A stretch of 64,000 bases of DNA from Qipengyuania vulgaris (GTDB lineage: Bacteria > Pseudomonadota > Alphaproteobacteria > Sphingomonadales > Sphingomonadaceae), in assembly GCF_009827325.1 (NCBI RefSeq), contig NZ_WTYC01000003.1:304904-368903 (forward strand). The letters are read 5' to 3'. The notes under the pieces were generated by a model that was given only the letters and a program-made list of their open reading frames with translations, was not told the DNA's origin and ran no database searches. Below, piece by piece: positions 42,654-51,134 of the stretch (position 1 is its first letter; each line of letters begins with the position of its first letter). The translations under genes were made by a program, and so were the position numbers.

Positions 42654-43108
42654 TGCGTCTGGAGGGCTCGACCGTTTTCTTGCTGCTGGCCGCATGCAGC
42701 CCGCAGGCTCCAGCACCGCACGGCGATACACAGCCCCCGAACAACCCTTCTATAGCTCCATCGCGGCAAGCATTACCGGCGGTCGAACTGGCCGGAGAGT
42801 GGCGTGTGGCCGGCATCGACGGAGTACCCCTCGACGCAAACTACGGAATTGCTCTGTCCGCCAATGACACCCGTATCTGGTGGGAGCCGCAATGCGCCGG
42901 GCAGTTTCGCGAGTACCGCATTTCCGGCGCAAGCTTCACTGCGTTGAGCCCAGACAGCGGCACTCAGGAAGGTTGCGAAATCGGCTATCCGGAGGAACTG
43001 GCGACAATCTGGTCCGCTCTGGATGCAGCAGACACGATCGAGCGCACACCCGAAAACGGTGTCCTGATTTCGGGAAACGGCCGCAGCCTACTCATCTTCT
43101 CGCAATAG
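42650..43108 (+). CDS. META/HslJ-domain lipoprotein
   Basis: A 152-residue predicted lipoprotein with signal MMRLEGSTVFLLLAAC (lipobox LLAAC) and a Pro-rich linker. The segment VELAGEWRVAGIDGVPLDANYGIALSAND is typical of META/HslJ-like domains, which are found in outer-membrane lipoproteins of unclear function. Two cysteines (EPQCAGQF, QEGCEIGY) may bond. The ATG overlaps the stop of the GGDEF-EAL gene, so they are probably co-translated. Why a c-di-GMP enzyme is coupled to it is not known. Confidence 0.7.
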   Translation: MMRLEGSTVFLLLAACSPQAPAPHGDTQPPNNPSIAPSRQALPAVELAGEWRVAGIDGVPLDANYGIALSANDTRIWWEPQCAGQFREYRISGASFTALSPDSGTQEGCEIGYPEELATIWSALDAADTIERTPENGVLISGNGRSLLIFSQ

Positions 43109-43136
43109 TCCCCGGCATGGGCTATCGGCGCAGTCC

Positions 43137-44483
43137 ATGACCACGATCACCCGTTTCGCGCCATCGCCCACCGGGCACCTCCATGTCGGCAATATCCGTA
43201 CTGCGCTCCATAACTGGCTACTCGCGAAGAAAAATGGCGGACGCTTTCTGCTGCGCATCGACGATACCGATGCCGCGCGCAGCCGAGAGGAATACGTCGA
43301 TGCGATCCGCGCCAATCTCGCATGGCTTGGCCTTGAGCCGGACGCTGAGGAGCGCCAGTCGCAGCGGCTGGAGAAATACGAAGCAGCGTTTGCGGCGTTG
43401 AAGGAAGCAGGTCGCGTCTATCCGGCATATGAGACAGCGCAGGAATTGGAACTCAAGCGCAAGATCCAGCTCGGGCGTGGCCTGCCGCCGATTTACGACC
43501 GGGGGGCGCTCGCTCTCACCGACGAACAGCGCAAAGCGAATGAGGCCGCAGGCACCGCGCCGCACTGGCGTTTTCGCCTCGACCATGAAGAACCGATCCG
43601 GTGGGAGGACGGCGTGCGCGGGCCGCAGGAGTTCGACGCGACGCAGCTTTCCGATCCGGTCATCCGCCGTGCGGACGGCAGCTGGCTCTACATGCTGCCG
43701 AGCGCAGTGGACGATCTCGATATGGGCATCACGGATGTCCTGCGCGGAGAGGATCACGTTTCTAACACTGCCGTTCAAATTCAGATGTTTACCGCACTAA
43801 TTGCTGCGCTTCGCCCGGCGCAGCAAATTCCCCGCTTCGCGCATGAGGCCTTGCTGGTCGGCAAGGAAGGCAAGCTGTCGAAGCGACTTGGTTCGCTGGG
43901 CTGCGATGCATTTCGCGAGCGCGATATAGAACCGGAAACGCTCATCGCCTTGCTGGCCCGTCTTGGCACATCGCAACCGGTCGAACCGATTGCCGATCGC
44001 GAACGGATCGTGGAGACATTCGACCTTGCTACCTTCGGTCGCGCACCCGCGAAATTCGACGATACCGAACTCGACCGGCTCAACGCCGCCATCGTCCATC
44101 AGATGGCGTTCGAAGATGTGGCTGATCGCCTGCCCGCGGGAATGGACGAGGCCGGCTGGCATGCGGTGCGTCCCAATCTTGCGCATATCGGCGAAGCTGG
44201 CGGCTGGTGGCGACTGGTGACCGGGCCGATAGCGCCGCCTCGCCTTGAAGAGGAAGATCGCGCCTATCTTGCGGAAGCGGCGGCCACCCTCGAATGGTCG
44301 GACGATCCGTGGCATTCGCTCACCAACGCGCTCAAATCCCGGACCGGGCGCAAGGGCAAGCAGCTGTTCATGCCTCTGCGCCAGGCGCTTACGGGTCTCG
44401 ATCACGGGCCCGACATGTCGGAATTGCTGCCGCTCATCGGAGAGGATGAAGTTCGCGCCAGATTGGAACGCGCAGCAGCCTGA
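43137..44483 (+). CDS. gltX: glutamyl-tRNA synthetase
   Basis: A 448-residue class I synthetase that charges tRNA-Glu (and possibly tRNA-Gln in organisms without GlnRS). N-terminus TRFAPSPTGHLHVGNIRTALHNWLLAKK contains the HIGH-type motif HVGN; the KMSKS-type motif is KLSKRLG. The length matches the short alphaproteobacterial type. It stands 29 bases after the META lipoprotein gene, so co-transcription is possible. A second gltX elsewhere cannot be ruled out from this window. Confidence 0.95.
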   Translation: MTTITRFAPSPTGHLHVGNIRTALHNWLLAKKNGGRFLLRIDDTDAARSREEYVDAIRANLAWLGLEPDAEERQSQRLEKYEAAFAALKEAGRVYPAYETAQELELKRKIQLGRGLPPIYDRGALALTDEQRKANEAAGTAPHWRFRLDHEEPIRWEDGVRGPQEFDATQLSDPVIRRADGSWLYMLPSAVDDLDMGITDVLRGEDHVSNTAVQIQMFTALIAALRPAQQIPRFAHEALLVGKEGKLSKRLGSLGCDAFRERDIEPETLIALLARLGTSQPVEPIADRERIVETFDLATFGRAPAKFDDTELDRLNAAIVHQMAFEDVADRLPAGMDEAGWHAVRPNLAHIGEAGGWWRLVTGPIAPPRLEEEDRAYLAEAAATLEWSDDPWHSLTNALKSRTGRKGKQLFMPLRQALTGLDHGPDMSELLPLIGEDEVRARLERAAA

Positions 44484-44530
44484 TGGTTTTCGTTTACGAG
44501 GGGACCTAACGACAGGGGAAGTTCCGCAGC

Positions 44531-46240
44531 ATGACAGGCAAGGCGTTTGTCCCGACAGGAAGGTGGCTTGCCAGCCTTTCGGGAAGCGTTGCCTTCAAGG
44601 ATGCAATTGCCGGTATGGTCCTGTCCATACTGCTCGTCCCGCAGGCCATGGCCTATGCCCAGCTTGCCGGATTGCCACCCCAGATGGGTCTGTTCGCGGC
44701 GCTCGCCCCGCCGCTGCTCTACTTGTTTTTCGGGACCAGTCCCTTCGTTTCCCTCGGTCCTGTCGCGCTCGTCTCGCTGGTTATAGGCGAGGCTATTGGC
44801 AACACGCCTCTCGCCCCCGCGATCGGTGCGGAGATCATCGCGATAGAGGCCGGCATCCTCCTGCTGTTGCTGGGCGGGTTCGGCCTGGGGCGGCTGGTCA
44901 ATTTCATCAGCGAACCGGTGCTGCTCGGTTTCACCGCCGCTTCGGCAGTCCTGATAGCCGCGAGCCAGCTTCCGACCCTGCTTGGCATCGATTCCTCGCG
45001 CGCCGGCGATCTGCCCAGTGCGCTTTCCGCGCTGTTGGCGGGGTTCGCCGGCGTTCGCCCGGCCACTGCAATCGTCGGCACGGTCTCGCTGGTCATCCTG
45101 TTGCTGGCGGGACGATATGCGGCACCCATGCTCTGGAAGATGGGGGTCAAGCCGCCCTTTCGCCTGGCGCTGGCGAAATCGTTCCCGCTTGCGGTCATCG
45201 TGGGGGCAGGAGTGGCGGCGCTGGTCGTGGAGGCCCCGATCCCCACGGTCCCATCGATCGAGGGCGGTTTGCCGCAGCCGGCTTTCCCTTTCGTGCCGCT
45301 GAACTTCTGGTTTCAGTTGCTACCCAGCGCTCTGGCCGTTGCGATCATCATCTTCGTGACTGCGACGGCGGTCGCCAAGACACTGGCGGGGGAGGACCGT
45401 AGCAATCTGAATTCGAGCAGAGAAGCAGTTGCCCTGGGAGCCGGCAATGTCGCGGCGGCCCTGACCGGCGGCTATTCGGTCGGCGCGAGCCTCAGCCGCT
45501 CGGCCTTGGTTCGCGACAGCGGTGGAAGGACGCCGCTGGCTACTGTATTCGCGTCATTCGCGGTCATCGCGGTGCTGTTCCTGCTCGCGCCCTTGCTTGC
45601 CTATCTGCCGCGGACGGCGCTTGCGGCGCTGGTCATCAGTGCGGTCTTCGCGCTGGTGAAATGGCACGACATTGCCATGGTCTGGCGTCACGACCGGGTC
45701 GAGGGGCTGATAATCGCCGCCTCCTTCGCCGCCACTCTCCTGTTCGGGGTGCAGCTCGGCCTCGCCATCGGTGCCGTGCTCGGGCTGGCGCACTTTCTCT
45801 GGTTTTCCTCGATTCCGCGCGTGACCGTGGTCGGTTCGAACGATGGCGGCACCACCTTCCGGTCGGCAAGGCGCGACGGCGTCAGCGTCAAGACGCTACC
45901 CGTTCTGGTGGTCCGGATCGACCGGTCGATCTATTTCGGCAACAGCGAATACTGCGAAGACCGGATCGTCGCGCATGTGGCTGAATACGAGGCGGTCGAA
46001 CATCTCGTGCTCGACATGCGTGCGGTCAACGCGGTCGATGCCAGCGGTGCGGCCATGCTGCTGCGCCTCGTCCAGAGAATGCGCGACAATAACGTGATCG
46101 TACATTTTGCTGCCACGCACGAACCGGTCGCGAGCAAGATCAAGCCCTATGGCGGCCAAAGGAGCGATTTTCATCGCACGGTGTCCGATGCGCTGGAAGC
46201 CTGCGGGGTCCGGGAAGACGGACCGATACCCTACACCTGA
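44531..46240 (+). CDS. SulP-family anion transporter with STAS domain
   Basis: A 569-residue inner-membrane transporter, probably for sulfate, bicarbonate or another anion. It has about twelve membrane segments, beginning with DAIAGMVLSILLVPQAMAYAQLAGLPP, the SulP signature with the motif PQAMAYA. The C-terminal part (VLVVRIDRSIYFGNSEYC, VNAVDASGAAMLLRLV) is a STAS domain. The ATG at 44531 is 47 bases after gltX. It converges with pyk, whose end is only eight bases away. Confidence 0.92.
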   Translation: MTGKAFVPTGRWLASLSGSVAFKDAIAGMVLSILLVPQAMAYAQLAGLPPQMGLFAALAPPLLYLFFGTSPFVSLGPVALVSLVIGEAIGNTPLAPAIGAEIIAIEAGILLLLLGGFGLGRLVNFISEPVLLGFTAASAVLIAASQLPTLLGIDSSRAGDLPSALSALLAGFAGVRPATAIVGTVSLVILLLAGRYAAPMLWKMGVKPPFRLALAKSFPLAVIVGAGVAALVVEAPIPTVPSIEGGLPQPAFPFVPLNFWFQLLPSALAVAIIIFVTATAVAKTLAGEDRSNLNSSREAVALGAGNVAAALTGGYSVGASLSRSALVRDSGGRTPLATVFASFAVIAVLFLLAPLLAYLPRTALAALVISAVFALVKWHDIAMVWRHDRVEGLIIAASFAATLLFGVQLGLAIGAVLGLAHFLWFSSIPRVTVVGSNDGGTTFRSARRDGVSVKTLPVLVVRIDRSIYFGNSEYCEDRIVAHVAEYEAVEHLVLDMRAVNAVDASGAAMLLRLVQRMRDNNVIVHFAATHEPVASKIKPYGGQRSDFHRTVSDALEACGVREDGPIPYT

Positions 46241-46248
46241 CGAGGCGT

Positions 46249-47703
46249 TCAGCCTTCGTGCTTGTCCAGCTCGTTCCCACTGATGGTCACGACATGGAGC
46301 AAATTGGTCGATCCGGGCGTGCCGAAGGGAACACCGGCAAGCGCGATAAGCTTCGATCCGGCACTTCCGAAACCGTGCCGCAGTGCCATGCGCTTGCCCT
46401 TGGCGATCATCTCTTCGAAACTGCCGATGTCCTTGGTCGCCACGGCATGCGCGCCCCACAGGAGGCCGAGACGGCGGGCAGTGGTCATGCTCGGGGTAAG
46501 CACCAGCATGGGAACGCTCGGGCGCTCGCGCGCGACGCGGCGCGCGGTCGAACCGCTGCCGGTGAAGACCGTGATCGCTTCTATCGACACCGTATCGGCC
46601 ACCGTCATGCAGGCATGCGCCAGCGCATCGGCGGTGGTCCGGTCGGGCGGCGTATCGAGAAAGCGCACGCGGGCGAGATAGGCCTCGTCGCCTTCGACCT
46701 GCTTGGCGATGCGGTGCATGATGGTGACCGCTTCCTCGGGCCAGTCTCCGGCCGCAGTTTCCGCCGACAGCATCACGGCATCGGCGCCGTCGTAGACCGC
46801 ATTGGCGACATCGGAGACTTCCGCGCGCGTCGGGGCGGGACTTTCGATCATGCTTTCCAGCATCTGCGTTGCCACGATTACCGGCTTGCCCGCGGTGCGC
46901 GCCTTGTTGACGATCCGCTTCTGCAGCGGCGGCACTTCCTGCGGCTCCAGCTCAACGCCCAGGTCGCCGCGCGCGACCATGATGCCGTCGCTCATCTCGA
47001 TGATCTCGTCGAGGCGGTGCACTGCCATCGGCTTTTCGATCTTGGCGCAGAGCGAGCCCTTGCCGCCCATCAGCCGCCGCGCTTCGGCGAGGTCTTCGGG
47101 GCGCTGCACGAAACTGAGCCCTATCCAGTCGACCCCCTGGCTCATGGCGAAGGCGAGGTCCTTGCGGTCCTTGTCGGTCATCGCGGGGATCGGAATTTCC
47201 GCATCGGGGACATTGACGCCCTTGCGATCGGAAATCACGCCGCCGACCTCTGCCGAGCAGAGGATCTCGTTCTCGTCGGCGCGGATCACCTTCAGACGGA
47301 TCTTGCCATCGTTGATGAGGAGGCGCTGCCCCTTTCCGAGCAGGCCGAACAGCTCGGGATGCGGCAGCTCGACACGCGTTTCATCGCCGGGCTCGGGGTT
47401 GCGGTCGAGCGTGAAATGGCCCGAGTGGCGGATGACCGCCTGCCCGTCCTTGAACTTGCCTACGCGCAGCTTCGGCCCCTGCAAATCGGCGAGGATTGCG
47501 ATGGGGCGGTGGAAGTCCTTCTCCATTGCGCGGATCGACTTGATCGTCTGTTCGTGATCGGCATGCTCCCCATGGCTCATGTTGACGCGAAAGGCGTCCA
47601 CCCCAGCCTTGAACAGACGGGCGAGCATTTCGGGAGAGCGGCTGGCGGGGCCGACGGTGGCGAGGATCTTGACCTTTCGGCCCCGGGGATCGAGCTTTTG
47701 CAT
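46249..47703 (-). CDS. pyk: pyruvate kinase
   Basis: A 484-residue glycolytic enzyme turning phosphoenolpyruvate and ADP into pyruvate and ATP. Motifs seen: ILATVGPASRSPEML, FRVNMSHGEHADH, the metal-binding region KIEKPMAVHRLDEII with the catalytic Lys, and MVARGDLGVELEPQEVPPLQK, plus the C-terminal TGSGSTARRVARERP effector domain. Start at ATG 47703; a GTG two codons earlier is also open. It converges with the SulP gene. Confidence 0.97.
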   Translation of the reverse strand: MQKLDPRGRKVKILATVGPASRSPEMLARLFKAGVDAFRVNMSHGEHADHEQTIKSIRAMEKDFHRPIAILADLQGPKLRVGKFKDGQAVIRHSGHFTLDRNPEPGDETRVELPHPELFGLLGKGQRLLINDGKIRLKVIRADENEILCSAEVGGVISDRKGVNVPDAEIPIPAMTDKDRKDLAFAMSQGVDWIGLSFVQRPEDLAEARRLMGGKGSLCAKIEKPMAVHRLDEIIEMSDGIMVARGDLGVELEPQEVPPLQKRIVNKARTAGKPVIVATQMLESMIESPAPTRAEVSDVANAVYDGADAVMLSAETAAGDWPEEAVTIMHRIAKQVEGDEAYLARVRFLDTPPDRTTADALAHACMTVADTVSIEAITVFTGSGSTARRVARERPSVPMLVLTPSMTTARRLGLLWGAHAVATKDIGSFEEMIAKGKRMALRHGFGSAGSKLIALAGVPFGTPGSTNLLHVVTISGNELDKHEG

Positions 47704-47752
47704 ATGCACCGCCTATGGCAGAGCCACATGGCAACTCAAGGACAAGTAACAG

Positions 47753-48064
47753 ATGGATACGAATACAGACCCGCTCGACCAGCTCGACGATGCCGTAGCG
47801 GCACAGGCCTTTCGGCGGCTGGTGCGGCACCTGCGCCACCGGCACGATGCGCAGAACATCGACCTGATGGGGCTCTCCGGATTTTGCCGCAACTGCCTTG
47901 CCGACTGGATCATTGATGCAGGGTTCGAGGGCGACAAGCTGGCCGCGCGCGAACTGATCCACGGCATGCCGCAGGCGGAGTGGAAGGAAACCCGCCAGAC
48001 GCCCGCAACCGACGAGCAGTTGGCGCGGATGGAGGCCAGCGTCGCGAAAAATCGCGTGGACTAG
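47753..48064 (+). CDS. DUF1244 family protein
   Basis: A 103-residue protein of a family widespread in proteobacteria and without known function. The motif LMGLSGFCRNCLADWI with two close cysteines and the following ELIHGMPQAEWKE are typical. It lies 49 bases from the divergent pyk start, so the promoters share a short region. AAGGA precedes the ATG. Confidence 0.88.
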   Translation: MDTNTDPLDQLDDAVAAQAFRRLVRHLRHRHDAQNIDLMGLSGFCRNCLADWIIDAGFEGDKLAARELIHGMPQAEWKETRQTPATDEQLARMEASVAKNRVD

Positions 48065-48145
48065 CGAGTCGCCGCCTTCACCCCGCGCGGAGCGATGGCT
48101 ATCGCACCGCCAACCGATTCTCGTTTCACTGGAGTTTTCACGAAA

Positions 48146-48382
48146 ATGGCCGAAGCCACCGACGACCGCCTGCGCCTGCTGATCGAGCGCATCGAACGCC
48201 TCGAGGAAGAAAAGAAGGGCATCGCCGACGACATCCGCGACGTTTATGCCGAATCCAAGGCGGTCGGATACGACACCAAGATCATGCGCCAGATCATCAA
48301 GTTGCGTAAGATGAAGCCGGACGAGCGCAGCGAACAGGAAACCATTCTCGATACCTACAAGGCCGCCCTCGGCATGGGTTGA
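48146..48382 (+). CDS. gapR: GapR family DNA-binding protein (DUF2312)
   Basis: A 78-residue coiled-coil protein ([21 protein letters not shown], then [28 protein letters not shown]). GapR in Caulobacter is a nucleoid-associated protein that binds overtwisted AT-rich DNA ahead of replication and transcription forks and stimulates topoisomerases. The start at 48146 gives the standard length; an upstream frame adds 17 residues not seen in the family. It sits 81 bases after DUF1244, a common neighbour. Confidence 0.93.
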   Translation: MAEATDDRLRLLIERIERLEEEKKGIADDIRDVYAESKAVGYDTKIMRQIIKLRKMKPDERSEQETILDTYKAALGMG

Positions 48383-48442
48383 CATCACGCGCCGCCCATG
48401 TGTTATGGTGATGTAATACACTAACTGGATGTGGGGGGAAGG

Positions 48443-48697
48443 ATGTCTACCGATACCAAGCCGAGCCGCGGCCTCATTGGTTTTCTGCTGTTGGGGCCGA
48501 TTGTCTTCGCGATCGTCGCGGTGCTGGCCATGCTGTTCGGTGCGGCTGCGGGTTGGTTGGGCGAATTCATCTCTCCTCAGGTGTTCGAGCGGTTGACGGC
48601 CCTGGTGTTCGGCGAAGCGATACCGGGCTGGCAATTCGGCGCGATGCTCGGCTTCGTGGGCGGTTTCCTTCGCGCCTCGCTTCCCAAGCAGCGATAG
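48443..48697 (+). CDS. small two-helix membrane protein of unknown function
   Basis: An 84-residue protein with two hydrophobic helices (GLIGFLLLGPIVFAIVAVLAMLFG and AMLGFVGGFLRA). GGGGGGAAGG precedes the ATG at 48443. I do not recognise the family. It lies between gapR and the SDR gene and may be a stress-related membrane protein, but nothing in its sequence proves that. Confidence 0.65.
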   Translation: MSTDTKPSRGLIGFLLLGPIVFAIVAVLAMLFGAAAGWLGEFISPQVFERLTALVFGEAIPGWQFGAMLGFVGGFLRASLPKQR

Positions 48698-48751
48698 GGC
48701 CTCTTCTGCTGCCGGGCGCAACTGGCCGGTCCGTATTTGAGACGGGCCGAC

Positions 48752-48777
48752 GGAACGCGTCGCCGCCGCAAGCGGTT
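48752..48777 (+). promoter_or_regulatory. possible EcfG-type promoter before the SDR gene
   Basis: GGAAC, 17 bases, GGTT; the -35 is exact, the -10 differs from CGTT by one base. It lies 23 bases before the ATG of the oxidoreductase gene. Confidence 0.3.
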
Positions 48778-48800
48778 GATCGGGTGAAAGGAATTCACCC

Positions 48801-49673
48801 ATGTCTACCGAAACCGTCGACACCGCATTCGTCGAAGAAACTTCCGAAGAACCCCGGATGCCGGGGTCGGAAACCGATCTGGATCGAAAGCCGAAATGGC
48901 AGCCGCGCTTTCCGGGATCGGGACGGCTGAAAGGCAAGGTCGCGATCGTGACAGGCGGCGACAGTGGCATCGGCCGTGCGACCGCCGTCCTGTTTGCGCG
49001 CGAGGGAGCCAAGGTTGCGATCGCCTATCTCGAGGAAAGCGAAGACGCGCAGATCACCGCCAAAGCGATTAAAAAAGAGGGCAGCGAGGTGTTGCTCCAT
49101 GAAAGCGACCTTGGCTGCCCCGACAGCTGCAAGCTGCTGGTCGACCGGGTGATCGACAAATGGGGGCGGCTCGATGTGCTCGTCAACAATGCGGGCGAAC
49201 AGCATCCCGACGAGGACATTACCGATATCACCGTCGAGCAGCTCCAGCGCACCTTCCAGACCAACATCTTCTCGATGTTCTACCTGACGCAGGCCGCGCG
49301 TCCGCACCTCAAGAAGGGTGCGGCGATCGTGAACTGCACCAGCGTCACCATGTACAAGGGCGCAGGACTGCTGCTCGATTACAGTGCGACCAAGGGCGCC
49401 ATTACTGCTTTCACGCGCTCGCTCAGCGAACAGCTGGTCGGCGACGGTATCCGTGTAAACGGTGTCGCGCCGGGGCCGATCTGGACACCGCTCAATCCGA
49501 TGGGCGGCCAACCACCCGAAAAAATGGACGACTTCGGAGAGGATACGCCCATGGGCCGACCGGGCGAGCCGAACGAGGTCGCGCCCGCCTTCCTCTTTCT
49601 CGCCTGCGAGGACAGTTCCTACATGTCGGGCCAGGTCCTGCATCCGAATGGCGGGATCATCGTCAACGGTTGA
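48801..49673 (+). CDS. short-chain dehydrogenase/reductase, general-stress type
   Basis: A 290-residue SDR with an N-terminal extension of about 45 residues typical of stress-linked members (YhdF/YdaD type). NAD(P)-binding motif TGGDSGIGRA, structural NNAGEQ, and the catalytic Ser in NCTSVTMYKG with YSATKGA (Tyr and Lys of YxxxK). The C-terminal part (PGEPNEVAPAFLFLACEDSSYMSGQVLHPNGG) is standard. Substrate unknown. AAAGGAATTCACCC precedes the ATG. A possible EcfG promoter lies upstream. Confidence 0.92.
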   Translation: MSTETVDTAFVEETSEEPRMPGSETDLDRKPKWQPRFPGSGRLKGKVAIVTGGDSGIGRATAVLFAREGAKVAIAYLEESEDAQITAKAIKKEGSEVLLHESDLGCPDSCKLLVDRVIDKWGRLDVLVNNAGEQHPDEDITDITVEQLQRTFQTNIFSMFYLTQAARPHLKKGAAIVNCTSVTMYKGAGLLLDYSATKGAITAFTRSLSEQLVGDGIRVNGVAPGPIWTPLNPMGGQPPEKMDDFGEDTPMGRPGEPNEVAPAFLFLACEDSSYMSGQVLHPNGGIIVNG

Positions 49674-49727
49674 CCCGGGCAGCAGCCGTCCTATCTAGGC
49701 AACACAGTCTTGTGTAGGAGAGAACGA

Positions 49728-50075
49728 ATGGCCGGACCCTGGAAAGATGCGCGCGGGATAACCGTCACCACCACGCCGACGATCGAAGGCAAACCCATCC
49801 AGGAATATCTGGGTATCGTGACCGGCGAAGTGATCGTTGGCGCGAACCTGTTCCGCGATCTCTTTGCCAACATCCGCGACATCGTGGGCGGGCGTTCGGG
49901 CAGCTACGAGCGCATCCTGCGCGACGCGCGGGAACAGGCGATAGAGGAATTGCAGGCCGAAGCGGCGACGCGCGGCGGCAATGCCGTGGTCGGCGTCGAT
50001 CTCGACTATGAGGTGATCGGCGACACTGGCTCGATGCTGATGGTCTCCGCCAGCGGGACCGCAGTCAGGGTTTAA
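49728..50075 (+). CDS. YbjQ/UPF0145 family protein
   Basis: A 115-residue protein of the YbjQ family, which has been called heavy-metal binding but has no proven role. Motifs: [28 protein letters not shown], then [39 protein letters not shown]. Members form pentamers. The start ATG at 49728 has AGGAGAG upstream. It runs head-to-tail with the SDR gene (54-base gap), and its stop shares TTAA with the trpS stop on the other strand. Confidence 0.9.
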   Translation: MAGPWKDARGITVTTTPTIEGKPIQEYLGIVTGEVIVGANLFRDLFANIRDIVGGRSGSYERILRDAREQAIEELQAEAATRGGNAVVGVDLDYEVIGDTGSMLMVSASGTAVRV

Positions 50076-51127
50076 CCCCGCACGAGGCCCAGCGCCTTGT
50101 AGGTTGCGTCGAGCGTCGGAACCGCGATCTCGCGTGCGCGGGAGGCGCCGCGTGCGAGTATGGCATCCAGTGCCTCGCGGTCCTCGAGCAATTCGGTGAA
50201 GCGCGCCGAGATCGGGCGGAGGCTCTCTACCAGCACCTCGCCCAGCGCAGGCTTGAACTTGCCGAAACCTTCACCGCCATATTCGCCCAGCACATCGGCC
50301 ATGCTGCGATCGGTCAGCGCGGCATAGATCGTAACCAGGTTCAGCGCTTCCGGACGTCCGGCCAGACCGGCTTCCTCGCTGGGTAACGGTTCGGGATCGG
50401 TCTTGGCCTTCTTGACCTTTTTCATGACGGTATCGGGGTCGTCAGCCAGATTGATCCGGCTCATCTCGGACGGATCGGACTTGCTCATCTTCGCCATGCC
50501 GTCACGCAGGCTCATGATCCGTGCGGCCTGCGGCGGCACGATCGGATCGGGCAGGGTGAAGACGGGCACATCCTCCGATGCGAAGTCATTGTTGAATTTC
50601 TGCGCAATGTCGCGCGCCAGCTCCAGATGCTGCTTCTGGTCTTCGCCCACCGGCACGTGCGTCGCCTGATAGAGCAGCACGTCGGCGGCCTGCAGCACGG
50701 GATAAGTGAACAGGGCAACCGACTGGCCTTCGCGGTTCTTGCCCGCCTTGTCCTTCCACTGCGTCATGCGGTTGAGCCAGCCCATCCGGGCCGTACCGCC
50801 GAGCAGCCACTGCAGTTCGGCATGTTGCGGAACCTGCGCCTGGTTGAACAGCACGCTTTTCGAAGGATCGATCCCGCAGGCTACCAGTGCCGCCGCCATT
50901 TCGAGCGTGCCCTTGTGCAGGTCGGCCGGAACGTGCGGCATCGAGATCGCGTGAAGATCGGCGAGAAAGAACAGGCATTGGTTCTTCTCTGCGCTACCGC
51001 CTGCGGCTGCTTGAGCGCGGTTCGCATCTTCCATCTCGTCCTGCATGCGCACCCAGTTGCGGATCGCACCGAGGTAATTGCCGAGGTGGAGATTGCCCGT
51101 GGGCTGGATGCCGGAGACTACACGCAT
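50072..51127 (-). CDS. trpS: tryptophanyl-tRNA synthetase
   Basis: A 351-residue class I synthetase charging tRNA-Trp. [22 protein letters not shown] carries the HIGH-type motif HLGN; the catalytic KMSKSDPSE is present near residue 220. The frame is open 23 codons further, but [12 protein letters not shown] is the conserved N-terminus. It follows murJ after seven bases, a common pair. The gene ends four bases inside the opposing YbjQ gene. Confidence 0.97.
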   Translation of the reverse strand: MRVVSGIQPTGNLHLGNYLGAIRNWVRMQDEMEDANRAQAAAGGSAEKNQCLFFLADLHAISMPHVPADLHKGTLEMAAALVACGIDPSKSVLFNQAQVPQHAELQWLLGGTARMGWLNRMTQWKDKAGKNREGQSVALFTYPVLQAADVLLYQATHVPVGEDQKQHLELARDIAQKFNNDFASEDVPVFTLPDPIVPPQAARIMSLRDGMAKMSKSDPSEMSRINLADDPDTVMKKVKKAKTDPEPLPSEEAGLAGRPEALNLVTIYAALTDRSMADVLGEYGGEGFGKFKPALGEVLVESLRPISARFTELLEDREALDAILARGASRAREIAVPTLDATYKALGLVRG

Positions 51128-51134
51128 GATGATC

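Noticed and set aside
50072..50075. Shared TTAA stop of ybjQ and trpS as a regulatory feature
   Set aside because: A 4-base overlap of convergent stops is a common chance result in compact genomes.
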